Part shown: piece after piece, positions 25,659 to 34,864 of the stretch | Position numbering within the stretch: position 1 is the stretch's first letter | How the letters are laid out: each line of letters starts with the position of its first letter | Assembly (NCBI RefSeq): GCF_014451325.2 | Contig: NZ_JACSCH020000004.1 | Location: 92,392 to 156,391 of the forward strand | Direction: 5' to 3' | Length of the DNA: 64,000 bases | Source of the DNA: Streptomyces sp. CB02980 | GTDB taxonomy: Bacteria > Actinomycetota > Actinomycetes > Streptomycetales > Streptomycetaceae | The notes under the pieces: generated by a model | What the model was told of the DNA's origin: nothing | The model's input: the letters and a program-made list of their open reading frames with translations, nothing else | The model's database searches: none | Translations under genes and position numbers: made by a program

Positions 25659-26329
25659 TATCGGAACCGGAGCTCGACGGGGACACGCCGTACGAGACCA
25701 CCGAGGTACTGACGGAGGAGCAGGCCCCGCGCCCGCCCAGGCCCCGCCGCCCCTGGCTGTGGGCGCTCGGCGGCGCGGTGGTGGCGTCGGCGGTGTGGGG
25801 CGGCGGACTCTACGCGGTCCAGCGGGACGAGGAACCGGGGCCGGACATGCGGGGGTACAAGGCCGTGAAGGACCTCTGTGAGACGGCCAGGCTGGGGGCG
25901 CTGAGCACCATTCTGGGCAAGCGGTCCTCGGACGCCTCGACGGAGCTGGCCGACGACTCGGCGTTGGAGACGCAGCACTGCCCGGTGATGTTCGGGGCGC
26001 CCGAGACCGGATACAGCGGGGGCGTCGAGTACACGCGGCACCTGGTGACCGACCCGGGGCCCGAGTTCGACGCCCGGGCCAAGCGCTTCGACATGGAGCC
26101 GTACCAAGGGCTGGGGGAGAAGGCCTACCTGCAGGTCGACGGCGAGTTCGGGGCGCAGCTCCTGGTGCTCGACGGGCAGGTGGAGATCGAGATCAACTTC
26201 AGCACGATGTCCAGCTGGGACCAGGACACCGGTGAGGTCGTCCGGGGCACCAAGCCGATCGACCTCTCCGGGATCGAGATCCCGCTCGCCCAGGACATGC
26301 TGGCCCTCATGGCCGCGCTCAAGAAGTGA
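25655..26329 (+). CDS. membrane-anchored extracellular protein of unknown function
   Basis: About 224 aa. The GTG at 25655 overlaps the AI-2E gene's TGA. One membrane helix (about 37-57) follows a short Pro-rich cytoplasmic part; the rest is extracellular with two Cys (DLCETARLG and ETQHCPVMF) that may form a disulfide, as in Streptomyces DUF3558-like or sensor-type lipoproteins. I do not recognise a named family. Translational coupling suggests a functional link with the transporter. A terminator follows directly. Confidence 0.75.
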   Translation: MISEPELDGDTPYETTEVLTEEQAPRPPRPRRPWLWALGGAVVASAVWGGGLYAVQRDEEPGPDMRGYKAVKDLCETARLGALSTILGKRSSDASTELADDSALETQHCPVMFGAPETGYSGGVEYTRHLVTDPGPEFDARAKRFDMEPYQGLGEKAYLQVDGEFGAQLLVLDGQVEIEINFSTMSSWDQDTGEVVRGTKPIDLSGIEIPLAQDMLALMAALKK

Positions 26330-26334
26330 CGAAA

Positions 26335-26367
26335 GGGCCCCGGGGCGCGAAGCCCCGGGGCCCTTCT
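26335..26367. terminator. bidirectional terminator before ahpD
   Basis: GGGCCCCGGGGC (26335-26346) pairs perfectly with 26352-26363 over GCGAA, with TTCT after it. It serves two converging transcripts. Confidence 0.88.
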
Positions 26368-26381
26368 CGTACCGTGACGCC

Positions 26382-26921
26382 TTACTCGGCGGAGGCGAGG
26401 ACCGCTTCCGCGTCGAGGGTGACGCCGACCGCCTGGATCACCGCGGCGATCTTGACGGCCTCCTGGATCGTGGCGCGGTCGACACCGGCCTGGCGCAGGA
26501 CCTGCTCGTGCGAGTCGAGGCACTGGCCGCAGCCGTTGATCGCGGACACCGCCAGCGACCACAGCTCGAAGTCGACCTTCTCGACGCCCGGGTTGCCGAT
26601 GACGTTCATCCGCAGACCGGCGCGCATCGTCCCGTACTCGGGGTCCGACAGCAGGTGCCGGGTCCGGTAGAAGACGTTGTTCATCGCCATGATCGCGGCG
26701 GCGGACTTGGCCGCCTGGTACGCCTCGGGCTTCAGGTTGGCCTGGGCCTCGGGCTCCAGCTCCTTGAGGACCTTCGGCGAGCGCGAGGCGATCGCGCAGG
26801 CGAGGACGGTGCCCCAGAGCTGCTGCTGGGGCAGCTCGCTGTTGCCGATGACCGAACCGAGGTTCAGCTTCAGGTCCTTGGCGAAGTCCGGTATGGCGGA
26901 CTTCAGTTCGTCGAGAGCCAT
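26382..26921 (-). CDS. ahpD: AhpD alkyl hydroperoxide reductase partner
   Basis: About 179 aa, matching the family length. The carboxymuconolactone-decarboxylase-type fold carries the redox motif CGQCLDSHE with Cys131, Cys134 and His138. In actinobacteria AhpD passes electrons (via lipoamide systems) to AhpC and has weak peroxidase activity itself. It starts 6 nt after the ahpC stop, so both are on one mRNA from the promoter upstream of ahpC. Confidence 0.97.
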   Translation of the reverse strand: MALDELKSAIPDFAKDLKLNLGSVIGNSELPQQQLWGTVLACAIASRSPKVLKELEPEAQANLKPEAYQAAKSAAAIMAMNNVFYRTRHLLSDPEYGTMRAGLRMNVIGNPGVEKVDFELWSLAVSAINGCGQCLDSHEQVLRQAGVDRATIQEAVKIAAVIQAVGVTLDAEAVLASAE

Positions 26922-26927
26922 GTCAGA

Positions 26928-27482
26928 TCACTCGCCCGACAGGAGCGCGGCGGCGTCGAGGGTGCCCTCGCCCTTGTTCCAGTTGCAGGGGCACAGCTCG
27001 TCGGTCTGCAGGGCGTCGAGGACCCGCAGGACCTCCTTGGGGTTACGGCCGACGGAGCCGGCGGTCACCATGGTGAACTGGATCTCGTTGTTCGGGTCCA
27101 CGATGAAGACGGCACGCTGGGCGAAGCCGTCCTCGCCGCGCACGCCGCAGTCGCTCATGAGCTCGTGCTTGGAGTCGGCCAGCATCGGGAAGGGCAGGTC
27201 ACGCAGGTCGGCGTGGTCCTTGCGCCAGGCGTGGTGCACGAACTCGGAGTCGCCGGAGACGCCGAGGATCTGGGCGTCGCGGTCCGCGAACTCCTCGTTC
27301 AGCTTGCCGAACGCGGCGATCTCGGTGGGGCAGACGAAGGTGAAGTCCTTCGGCCAGAAGAACACCACGCGCCACTTGCCCTCGTAGGCCTTGTGGTCGA
27401 TCTGCTCGAACTCCTTGCCGCTCTCCAGCGACACGCAGGCGGTCAGGTCGTAGGTGGGGAACTTGTCACCGACAGTGAGCAC
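26928..27482 (-). CDS. ahpC: AhpC peroxiredoxin
   Basis: About 184 aa from the GTG at 27482, with AAGGAGAG 5-12 nt upstream; a longer in-frame extension lacks a good start. Peroxidatic Cys51 lies in FTFVCPTE; the C-terminal LCPCNW holds the resolving cysteine. It reduces H2O2, organic peroxides and peroxynitrite in the cytosol, and AhpD recycles it. Divergent from oxyR with about 130 nt between, the usual actinobacterial arrangement in which oxidised OxyR activates ahpCD. Confidence 0.97.
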   Translation of the reverse strand: MLTVGDKFPTYDLTACVSLESGKEFEQIDHKAYEGKWRVVFFWPKDFTFVCPTEIAAFGKLNEEFADRDAQILGVSGDSEFVHHAWRKDHADLRDLPFPMLADSKHELMSDCGVRGEDGFAQRAVFIVDPNNEIQFTMVTAGSVGRNPKEVLRVLDALQTDELCPCNWNKGEGTLDAAALLSGE

Positions 27483-27614
27483 GCGCTCTCCTTGCAAACA
27501 GGAAGGGTCCCTTTTGAGGTCTTCCGTGGGGGTTGGACGGCTCACAGCATGGCACGGAGTGCATTGATCAGTGAAATAGCTAGAGTGGGTCGTGTTGATC
27601 GAAGGTGGTTATCA
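27483..27614. promoter_or_regulatory. ahpC-oxyR divergent regulatory region
   Basis: ATCAGTGA occurs twice (27567-27574 and 27611-27618, 44 bp apart), with an A/T-rich patch TGAAATAGCTAGAG between, unusual in this GC-rich DNA. These are plausible OxyR contact points by position and family knowledge. I could not match a full OxyR box. Confidence 0.55.
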
Positions 27615-28568
27615 GTGATCCCGGCACGACGTGTGAAACAGCCCAGCCTGTCCCAGCTCAGAGCCTTCGCGGCGGTGGCAGAACATCTGCACTTCCGCGA
27701 TGCGGCGGCCGCCATCGGCATGAGCCAGCCCGCGCTCTCGGGCGCAGTTTCGGCACTCGAAGAGGCACTCGGTGTCCAGCTCCTCGAGCGTACGACGAGA
27801 AAGGTGCTGCTCTCGCCCGCGGGGGAGCGGCTCGCGGTCCGTGCCCGTGCGGTCCTCGACGCGGTGGCGGAGCTGATGGAGGAGGCGGAGGCGGCCCAGG
27901 CTCCGTTCACCGGGGTGCTGCGGCTCGGGGTGATCCCGACGGTCGCCCCGTATCTGCTGCCGACGGTGCTGCGACTCGTCCACCGGCGCTACCCGGACCT
28001 CGACCTCCAGGTCCACGAGGAGCAGACCTCCTCCCTCCTGGAGGGGCTCGCCGCAGGGCGGCTCGACCTGCTGCTGCTCGCCGTGCCGCTCGGCGTACCC
28101 GGGGTCACCGAACTGCCCCTCTTCGACGAGGACTTCGTCCTGGTCACCCCGCAGGGGCATCCGCTGGCCGGCCGGGACGACATTCCGCGCGAGGCCCTCA
28201 AGGAGCTGCGGCTGCTCCTCCTCGACGAGGGACACTGCCTGCGCGACCAGGCCCTCGACATCTGCCGCGAGGCCGGGCGCACGGACGGCGCCGAGGTCAC
28301 CACCACCGCGGCGGGGCTCTCCACCCTGGTGCAGCTGGTGGCCGGCGGTCTCGGGGTGACCCTGCTGCCGCGTACCGCCGTCACGGTCGAGACCGCCCGG
28401 AACAACGCCCTGTGGACCGGGCTCTTCACCGAACCGGCCCCCGCCCGGCGGATCGCCCTCGCGATGCGGACGGGCACGGCCCGGCACGCCGAATTCGAGG
28501 AACTGGCGGCGGAGTTGCGGGGCGCCATGCGGGGCCTTCCGGTGCGGGTGCTCGACGGGGGCCCCTGA
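27615..28568 (+). CDS. oxyR: OxyR-like LysR-family regulator
   Basis: About 317 aa from the GTG at 27615; a GTG at 27633 is an alternative. The N-terminal winged helix-turn-helix (about 8-68) reads LSQLRAFAAVAEHLHFRDAA and SQPALSGAVSALEE, and the LysR effector domain (about 95-300) has the GHCLRDQALDIC segment with the two cysteines that form the H2O2-sensing disulfide in OxyR. Its position beside divergent ahpCD supports the name. It should activate ahpCD on oxidation and repress or tune itself. Confidence 0.94.
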   Translation: MIPARRVKQPSLSQLRAFAAVAEHLHFRDAAAAIGMSQPALSGAVSALEEALGVQLLERTTRKVLLSPAGERLAVRARAVLDAVAELMEEAEAAQAPFTGVLRLGVIPTVAPYLLPTVLRLVHRRYPDLDLQVHEEQTSSLLEGLAAGRLDLLLLAVPLGVPGVTELPLFDEDFVLVTPQGHPLAGRDDIPREALKELRLLLLDEGHCLRDQALDICREAGRTDGAEVTTTAAGLSTLVQLVAGGLGVTLLPRTAVTVETARNNALWTGLFTEPAPARRIALAMRTGTARHAEFEELAAELRGAMRGLPVRVLDGGP

Positions 28569-28623
28569 GACCCGCCGGTACGGGCAGCGGGAGCCGGCTC
28601 CCGGCACCCGCCGGTACGAGTGA

Positions 28624-28669
28624 GGGGCGGCGGCTCCTGAGACCCCCCGGTGTCAGGAACCGCCGCCCC
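28624..28669. terminator. bidirectional hairpin between oxyR and the ABC permease gene
   Basis: GGGGCGGCGGCTCCTGA (28624-28640) pairs with 28653-28669 with one mismatch. It lies between two converging genes. Confidence 0.8.
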
Positions 28670-28694
28670 CCTCCTCGTACATCCGCCCGGAGGG

Positions 28695-31061
28695 TTACTC
28701 CGTGCGCAGCCCGTCCGCCCGCATCAGGCGCCAGAGGACGGGCATGCTCAGCAGCGTCACGGCCGCGATCAGGCCGAGACCGATCCCGACGACGGGCAGG
28801 AAGACCCACCAGTCCTGGACCTGTTGTCCGCCCATCTTCAGCAGGACGACCCCGAGGCCGGTCCCGCCCGCGACGGCGAGGACCAGACCGAGGACGATCG
28901 GCACCGCCGTCTGCCACAGCACCGACCAGCTCAGGGTGGAGCGCCGGGTGCCGAAGGCGACCAGCGACGAGAGCAGCCGCTTGCGGTCCCTGAGCTGCTC
29001 CAGGGTCGCGACCAGGAGCGAGGCGGCCACCAGCAGCATCGTCAGCGTGGAGCCGACCAGGATGCCGGTGCGGACGCTGCTGAACGCGGCGTCCCGCTGG
29101 GTGTCCGCGAGCGTACGGACCCAGGACGTGGGAGAGATGGCCTCCGCCGTGTTCCGCACGAGGTCGGCGGCGTCCGGCACGGCCGGGTCGAGCCGGACCA
29201 TGGCCTGTGCGTCGGGATCGTCGAGCCGGGTGGTGTCGATCGCCGACGGGGTGGCGAGGACGCCGTACTGGTACCTGCCCGTCGGGTCGGGGCGGGAGTC
29301 CACGACCCGGGCGCCGGCGGGGATGCGCCACTGCGGCACCGGGTCGGCGCGCTTCGGCTCGCTCGGGTGCGGATGCGGGTCGCGCAGGGCGACCGTGACG
29401 CCGGGCCGTGCCGCCCTGGTGACGAAGGAGTCGTCCGGGTTGCCCTGCGCGCCGTGCGCGAGGAAGACGAACACGTCGCCATCCGTGCAGGAGGGCAGCG
29501 TGGCGAACTCCGCGAGAGAGGCGCAGTCGCCGACCCTGAGCGAGGTCATCGGGGCGAACTCCTCGCCTCCCTTCAGGGGGCCGGGACGCCACGCATGCGA
29601 TTCGACGATGCCGGTGACGCCGGTGACGCCCTTGGTCCGTTCGAAGCGGGCGATCATCCCGCGGGCCTCTTCGGCGGTCCTGGCGTCGACGCCGACGGCG
29701 ATCTGGGCGCGGGACACGTCCTGGCCCGTGAACTCGGTGAAGTCGTTCTCCATCGCCTGGAAGAGCATCTGGAGCGCGATCGCGCCCGTCGCCGCGACGA
29801 CGATGCCGCTGACCGCGCGGGCAGCCGTGCCGCTGCTCAGCTGGAGCCGCCGGACGGCGAGCTGCCAGGCCACCGGGCCGGCGTGCAGCCGCTTCACCCC
29901 GGCCTCGACGAGCCACGGCAGCAGCGTGGTCAGACCGATCAGGGCGAGGGTGGTGCCGGTCGCCACGCCCACGGTGTCGATGCTCGTCTCGGTCACCTGG
30001 ACCTCGCCCATGAGCGGGACGAGCAGGGCCGCCCCCGCCGCGAGGAGCAGCAGGCGCCACCACAGCCGCCGGCGGCGGGGGGTGGAGGTCCGGACGACCC
30101 CGAGCGGCTCGATCACCACGCCGCGCAGCGCGAAGAGGGTGACCACGACCGCGGAGACCGGGACGGTGAGGAGGGTGAGCACGGCGAGTGCGGGCATCGG
30201 CACGACGTCGGACGGGTAGGCGTTGACGTCCCAGATGGTGAACGCCCCGGCGAACTGCCGGGCCACCGCGAAGAGTCCGAGCCCGACCAGCAGTCCGAGC
30301 AAGGCGCCCGCGAGGGACTCGCCGGCCGCGATCCGCCGGGTCATGGCGGTGTCGGCGCCGACGAGGCGGAGCGCCGCGAGACGCCGGTCGCGCTGTTCGC
30401 CGCCGAAGCGGACGGCGGTGGCGATGAAGACGAGCACGGGCAGGAGCAGGACGACACAGGCGACGACGACGAGGAGGATCAGGAACGCGTTCATCGGTTC
30501 CTCGGGCACCGACCAGCCGTAGCGCACGCCGCGCCCGTCGAAGTTGTCGGTGGTGAGGAAGCCGACGTGGGCCACGTACCGCAGGTCGGCGGGGCCGATG
30601 AGTCCGTCCGGCCCGATCGTTCCGGCGACCTCGTAGGGGAGTCGCTCCCTGAGGAGGGCCCCGTCGGGGGAGTCGAGCAGGTCCCGGAGCGCGGGGGAGA
30701 CCAGCATCTGGCCGCGGGCGGGGAACGCCGCCGCGCCCGGCGGGACGGCCGGTCTGTCCCCCTCCGGCGTGAGCAGCAGGCCGCTGATGACGTCGTCCCG
30801 GTAGACGGTGGTCCTTCCGAGGTGGAGGAAGGAGTCGGCCCGTGGCGCGTTGACCTGCTCGCTGCTGTCGACGGCGCGGACGGACTCGCGTACCTCCCGC
30901 TGGAAGAGCATGTTCGGCAGGGAGGAGGAGAGCAGCAGCAGGGCCACGCCGAAGCCGACACCGGTCGCGGTGAGCAGGGTGCGGAGGAGGCCCGACCGGC
31001 CTCCGGTGACCGCGAACCGGGCGCCGAGCGCCAGGTCGCGGGTCCAGGTGCGGAGCGTCAT
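28695..31061 (-). CDS. FtsX/MacB-type ABC transporter permease
   Basis: About 788 aa from the ATG at 31061. A helix near residues 25-47, a large extracytoplasmic domain (about 50-190), then two FtsX-type clusters of helices (about 190-460 and 640-780) with another extracytoplasmic part between. The double FtsX arrangement with long periplasmic-type loops is typical of actinobacterial permeases used for export or for sensing envelope stress and antimicrobial peptides. Its start overlaps the ATPase stop by ATGA. The ATP-binding and PadR genes upstream complete a three-gene operon. Confidence 0.9.
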   Translation of the reverse strand: MTLRTWTRDLALGARFAVTGGRSGLLRTLLTATGVGFGVALLLLSSSLPNMLFQREVRESVRAVDSSEQVNAPRADSFLHLGRTTVYRDDVISGLLLTPEGDRPAVPPGAAAFPARGQMLVSPALRDLLDSPDGALLRERLPYEVAGTIGPDGLIGPADLRYVAHVGFLTTDNFDGRGVRYGWSVPEEPMNAFLILLVVVACVVLLLPVLVFIATAVRFGGEQRDRRLAALRLVGADTAMTRRIAAGESLAGALLGLLVGLGLFAVARQFAGAFTIWDVNAYPSDVVPMPALAVLTLLTVPVSAVVVTLFALRGVVIEPLGVVRTSTPRRRRLWWRLLLLAAGAALLVPLMGEVQVTETSIDTVGVATGTTLALIGLTTLLPWLVEAGVKRLHAGPVAWQLAVRRLQLSSGTAARAVSGIVVAATGAIALQMLFQAMENDFTEFTGQDVSRAQIAVGVDARTAEEARGMIARFERTKGVTGVTGIVESHAWRPGPLKGGEEFAPMTSLRVGDCASLAEFATLPSCTDGDVFVFLAHGAQGNPDDSFVTRAARPGVTVALRDPHPHPSEPKRADPVPQWRIPAGARVVDSRPDPTGRYQYGVLATPSAIDTTRLDDPDAQAMVRLDPAVPDAADLVRNTAEAISPTSWVRTLADTQRDAAFSSVRTGILVGSTLTMLLVAASLLVATLEQLRDRKRLLSSLVAFGTRRSTLSWSVLWQTAVPIVLGLVLAVAGGTGLGVVLLKMGGQQVQDWWVFLPVVGIGLGLIAAVTLLSMPVLWRLMRADGLRTE

Positions 31062-31741
31062 GCCACCCACTCCGCGTCGCGTACGGCTCCGTCGCGTACG
31101 ACGACCTCGCGGTCCGAGTAGGCGGCGACGCGGGCCTCGTGGGTGACGAGGACGACGGCGGCACCGGTGTCCCGGGAGGCGTCGGTGAGCAGCTGCATGA
31201 CCCGCTCGCCGTTGAGGGAGTCGAGTGCGCCGGTCGGCTCGTCGGCGAAGATCACCCGCGGGGCGGTGACGAGCGCGCGGGCGACGGCGACGCGCTGGCC
31301 CTGGCCGCCGGATATCTCGCCGGGGCGCTTGTGCGCGGTGTCGTCGACCTCCAGACGGGCCATCCACTCGGCGGCCCTGGCCTCGGCGGCCTTCCGCTTC
31401 TCGCCGTTGAGGCGGAGCGGGAGTGCCACGTTCTCGACGCAGGTCAGCTCGGGGACGAGCTGGCCGAACTGGAAGACGAAGCCGAAGTCGGTACGGCGCA
31501 TGGCGCTGCGCGCGGTGTCGGACAGCGCGGTGAGTTCGCGTCCGTCGTAGGTGATCGTGCCCGCGTCGGGGCGCACGATGCCGGCCAGGCAGTGCAGCAG
31601 GGTCGACTTGCCGGAGCCGGAGGGGCCCATGATGGCGACGACCTCGCCGGCCCGGAGCGCGAAGGAGGCGCGGGCGAGGGCCGTGGTCGGGCCGTAGGCC
31701 TTGTCGAGGCCGGTGGCCGTCAGGAGCGGGGTGGAGTTCAT
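31058..31741 (-). CDS. ABC transporter ATP-binding protein (LolD/MacB type)
   Basis: About 227 aa. Walker A GPSGSGKSTLL (about 39-49), a Q-loop with VFQFGQLVPELT, the signature SGGQGQRVAVARAL near 143, Walker B VIFADEPTGALDS, and the H-loop VTHEARVAA. This matches the LolD/MacB group that drives FtsX-type permeases. It is coupled to both neighbours by overlapping ATGA start/stop junctions. Regulated, presumably, by the PadR gene directly upstream. Confidence 0.95.
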   Translation of the reverse strand: MNSTPLLTATGLDKAYGPTTALARASFALRAGEVVAIMGPSGSGKSTLLHCLAGIVRPDAGTITYDGRELTALSDTARSAMRRTDFGFVFQFGQLVPELTCVENVALPLRLNGEKRKAAEARAAEWMARLEVDDTAHKRPGEISGGQGQRVAVARALVTAPRVIFADEPTGALDSLNGERVMQLLTDASRDTGAAVVLVTHEARVAAYSDREVVVRDGAVRDAEWVA

Positions 31742-32262
31742 CGGCGGATCTCCTCGGCGAGCCGGTCGAGGCGGGCGGCGGTCAGTTCCAGCCAGCGGAG
31801 GTCCGCTTCCAGGTGGAAGAGGGCGTGGTCGCAGATGAGCTGGTCGGCGAGGTCGCCGTCCTTCTTGCGGCGGGTGAGCTCACGCATCAGGCGCAGGTGC
31901 TCGGCGCGCTGGGTGTCGAGGAGCTCGGCGGCGCCGCGGCCGGTCAGCAGGGCCAGGACGACCTTGGTGTAGAGCGTGGACTGGAGGTACGGCTCGGGCT
32001 TCTCGGGGGTGGTGAGCCACTGGGCGACATCGGTGATGCCCGCCTCGGTGATGGCGTACCGCTTCCGTTCCGGGCCGCCGCCCGCCTCGATGCCGTCGAC
32101 GACGACGAGGCCGTTCTTCAGGAGCCGGGACATGGTCGAGTAGACCTGGCCGTAGTGCAGCGGCCGGTCGTGGCCGAACTTCTCGTCGAAGGTGCGCTTG
32201 AGGTCGTAACCGTGGCGCGGGCCGGACTCCAGGAGTCCCAGGAGGGTGTGACCGATGGACAT
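31738..32262 (-). CDS. PadR-family transcriptional regulator
   Basis: About 174 aa from the ATG at 32262; a GTG at 32271 would add three residues. The winged helix (about 1-85) shows GHTLLGLLESGPRHGYDLKR, HYGQVYSTMSRLLKNG and RKRYAITEAG; the C-terminal helices (about 95-170) form the dimer domain of subfamily-1 PadR proteins. It overlaps the ABC ATPase gene by 4 nt, so it should control its own operon, releasing the promoter when a ligand (often a drug or lipid) binds. Palindromic TGTATA-rich DNA sits directly upstream. Confidence 0.93.
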   Translation of the reverse strand: MSIGHTLLGLLESGPRHGYDLKRTFDEKFGHDRPLHYGQVYSTMSRLLKNGLVVVDGIEAGGGPERKRYAITEAGITDVAQWLTTPEKPEPYLQSTLYTKVVLALLTGRGAAELLDTQRAEHLRLMRELTRRKKDGDLADQLICDHALFHLEADLRWLELTAARLDRLAEEIRR

Positions 32263-32271
32263 GGCGGTCAC

Positions 32272-32301
32272 TGTACACGGTGTGTATACCTGCGGTGTAT
32301 A
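32272..32301 (-). promoter_or_regulatory. candidate PadR operator
   Basis: TGTACAC (32272-32278), GGTGTGTATACC (32279-32290, a near-palindrome) and GGTGTATA (32294-32301) crowd the 30 bp before the padR start. The A/T-rich composition is out of character here, and PadR sites often read ATAC...GTAT. The repressor's own promoter should overlap it. The further 240 nt to the PBP gene show no gene. Confidence 0.6.
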
Positions 32302-32542
32302 GCGCTCGCGGCGTGGGGCGGGGAGGCCCGGTCACAAAGCGGAGGGGCTCCCTCACGCAACCATCGGCCCCGTCCGAGCGTCGGTTCCTCTGGGTATGGG
32401 TGCTGATTCTCACGTCCGGAAAAGGCGTGATCGGTTGTCTTTTGTCTGCATCGTCGGTGTTAGCTGGCTAGCTGAGCCGATCCGGCGCGGGGACACGGGC
32501 CGAGGCACGCCGGGACACACGACGAGCGGAGCGACACGAGAC

Positions 32543-34762
32543 ATGGGCCGACCGGACAAGAGCAAGGTGAAGAAACGCGGCCTGCGCCGCTTCTTCTCCT
32601 GGAAGAAGCTCCTGGGCACCTTCTTCGTGGCCTGCCTGCTCGCCATGGGCGCCCTGTACGTCGTCTACCTCCTGGTCCCGGTGCCGACGGCCAACGCCGA
32701 GGCGATGATGCAGAGCAACATCTACAAGTACGCCGACGGCAAGGTCCTCGCCCGTACCGGCCGGATCAACCGCGAGATCGTCGGCCTCGACAAGATCCCC
32801 CTGAAGGTCCAGAAGGCGTTCGTCGCCGCGGAGAACAAGACCTTCTACAAGGACAACGGCGTCGACATCAAGGGCACCACCCGCGCCGCCTGGTCCACCA
32901 TCACCGGCAAGGGCAAGCAGGGTGGTTCGACCATCACCCAGCAGTACGTCAAGAACTACTACCTGAGCCAGGACCAGACCGCGACGCGCAAGCTCAAGGA
33001 AATGGTCATCGCCGTCAAGGTCGACCAGCAGTCGACCAAGAGCGAGATCCTCGCCGGGTACATGAACACCAGCTACTACGGCCGCAGCGCCTACGGCATA
33101 CAGGCCGCCGCCCGCTCGTACTACGGCGTCGACGCCACCCAGCTCACCACCGCCCAGGGCGCCTACCTCGCCTCGCTGCTCCAGGCGCCCAACCAGTACG
33201 ACTGGACCTCCGCGAGCACCACCGGACGCAAGCTCGTCGAGGAGCGATGGAACTACGTCCTCGACAACATGGTCGGCGAGGGCTGGCTCCCCGAGTCCGA
33301 GCGCGCCGCCATGAAGTTCCCCGTCCCGCGGAAGCCCAAGCCCCTCCCCGGCATGGAGGGCCAGACCGGCTACATCGTCGAGGCCGCCAACCAGGAGCTG
33401 ATGCGCCAGGGCGTCAGCGAGGAGGACATCAAGGCCGGCGGCTGGACGATCACCCTGTCCATCGACGAGAAGCGGCAGAAGGACCTCGTCAAGGCCGTCG
33501 ACCGGCAGCTGGAGGCCAAGCTCGACCGCAAGGGCGACAAGAAGGACGCCACCGTCCAGGCGGGCGCCACCTCCGTCGACCCGAAGACCGGCGAGGTCGT
33601 CGCGATGTACGGCGGCGTCGGCGCCACCGAGCACTGGACGTCCAACGCGACCCGCCGCGACTACCAGCCCGCCTCCACCTTCAAGCCGATCGTCCTCGCC
33701 TCCGCACTCGACAACCGCTCGGTCACCCAGGACGGGCGGGAGATCGGCCTCGGCACGACCTACGACGGCACCAGCAAGCACAAGGTCGTCGGCAGCGACA
33801 TCCCCTTCGCGCCGGAGAACGAGGACAACCGGAGCTACGGCCCCGTCAGCGTCCAGAAGGCCACCAACAGCTCCATCAACTCCGTCTACGCCCAGATGAT
33901 CGTGGACGTCGGCCCCGCCAGGACCAAGAAGACCGCCCTCGCCCTCGGCATGAAGGACGGCGCGGACTTCGGCGAGACCCCCGCCATGTCCCTCGGCACC
34001 ATGGGCGCCTCCACGATGGACATGGCCGGCGTCTACGCCACGCTCGACAACCACGGCAAGAAGGTCACCCCGACCCTCGTGAAGGCCGCCGTGCACAAGG
34101 ACCGCACGCTCTCCCCCGCCAAGGGGATCGGCGGACAGGTCATCAGCCGCGAGGCCGCCGACACCGTCACCCAGGCCATGACGGGCGTCGTGCAGAACGG
34201 CTCCGGCTTCCGCGCCGCGGGCGAGTACGAGGCCGCCGGCAAGACCGGCACCTCCGAGAACAACCGGTCCGCCTGGTTCGTGGGCTACACCCCCGAACTC
34301 GTCACCGCCGTCGGACTCTTCGGCGAGGACGCCAAGGGCAACCAGGTCACCCTCACCGACACGATCAACGCGGGCCGCGCCAACGGTGGCCGCACGCCCG
34401 CCCAGATCTGGGGCGACTACACCACAGGCGCCCTCGACGGCGGCTCCGACGCCTCCTTCGACCTGGAGACCGACGGCTCGACCGGCTTCGACCCGGACCC
34501 GACGCCCACCGGCAGCACCGAGCCGACGCAGGAGCCGACGACCGAGGAGCCGACCGAGGAGCCGACCACGCGGTCCCCGGACCCGACGCCCCCGCCGACC
34601 ACCACGGCCACCACGCCGCCGGAGCCGACGCACGACCCGGTCACCACGCCGCCGGAGCCCACGACCGAGCCGCCGGTCACCGAGGAGCCGTCACCGCCGC
34701 CGTCGATCGAGCCGCCGAACCCGGACACCAGCCAGGGCAGCACCGACCGCCCGCTGCAGTAG
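32543..34762 (+). CDS. class A penicillin-binding protein (bifunctional glycosyltransferase/transpeptidase)
   Basis: About 739 aa from the ATG at 32543. Basic cytoplasmic N-terminus, one membrane helix (about 28-50), glycosyltransferase domain GT51 (about 65-245) with Glu97 in AAENKTFYKD and GGSTITQQYVKN, then a transpeptidase domain (about 300-640) with the active-site Ser378 in STFK, the SxN motif in NSSINS, and KTGT at 567-570. A long Pro/Thr/Glu tail follows, likely disordered and outside the cell. It polymerises and cross-links peptidoglycan. The PP2C-type gene faces it after a terminator. Confidence 0.96.
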   Translation: MGRPDKSKVKKRGLRRFFSWKKLLGTFFVACLLAMGALYVVYLLVPVPTANAEAMMQSNIYKYADGKVLARTGRINREIVGLDKIPLKVQKAFVAAENKTFYKDNGVDIKGTTRAAWSTITGKGKQGGSTITQQYVKNYYLSQDQTATRKLKEMVIAVKVDQQSTKSEILAGYMNTSYYGRSAYGIQAAARSYYGVDATQLTTAQGAYLASLLQAPNQYDWTSASTTGRKLVEERWNYVLDNMVGEGWLPESERAAMKFPVPRKPKPLPGMEGQTGYIVEAANQELMRQGVSEEDIKAGGWTITLSIDEKRQKDLVKAVDRQLEAKLDRKGDKKDATVQAGATSVDPKTGEVVAMYGGVGATEHWTSNATRRDYQPASTFKPIVLASALDNRSVTQDGREIGLGTTYDGTSKHKVVGSDIPFAPENEDNRSYGPVSVQKATNSSINSVYAQMIVDVGPARTKKTALALGMKDGADFGETPAMSLGTMGASTMDMAGVYATLDNHGKKVTPTLVKAAVHKDRTLSPAKGIGGQVISREAADTVTQAMTGVVQNGSGFRAAGEYEAAGKTGTSENNRSAWFVGYTPELVTAVGLFGEDAKGNQVTLTDTINAGRANGGRTPAQIWGDYTTGALDGGSDASFDLETDGSTGFDPDPTPTGSTEPTQEPTTEEPTEEPTTRSPDPTPPPTTTATTPPEPTHDPVTTPPEPTTEPPVTEEPSPPPSIEPPNPDTSQGSTDRPLQ

Positions 34763-34789
34763 CGAGCGGCCGCCGCGGTGGCCACACGA

Positions 34790-34820
34790 AAGGGCCGGAC
34801 CCCCACGGGGCCCGGCCCTT
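34790..34820. terminator. bidirectional hairpin between the PBP and SpoIIE-phosphatase genes
   Basis: AAGGGCCGG (34790-34798) pairs with CCGGCCCTT (34812-34820), with further CCCC/GGGG pairing in the loop, followed by CTCGTT. Confidence 0.8.
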
Positions 34821-34864
34821 CTCGTTGCGTCCACGACCTCGCCGTGTTCACGACCTCGCAGCGC

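Noticed and set aside
28650..31121. 823-codon plus-strand frame opposite the ABC permease
   Set aside because: Antisense shadow produced by GC-biased codons; Asp/Gly/Arg-rich, no domain features, while the minus strand encodes a clear permease.
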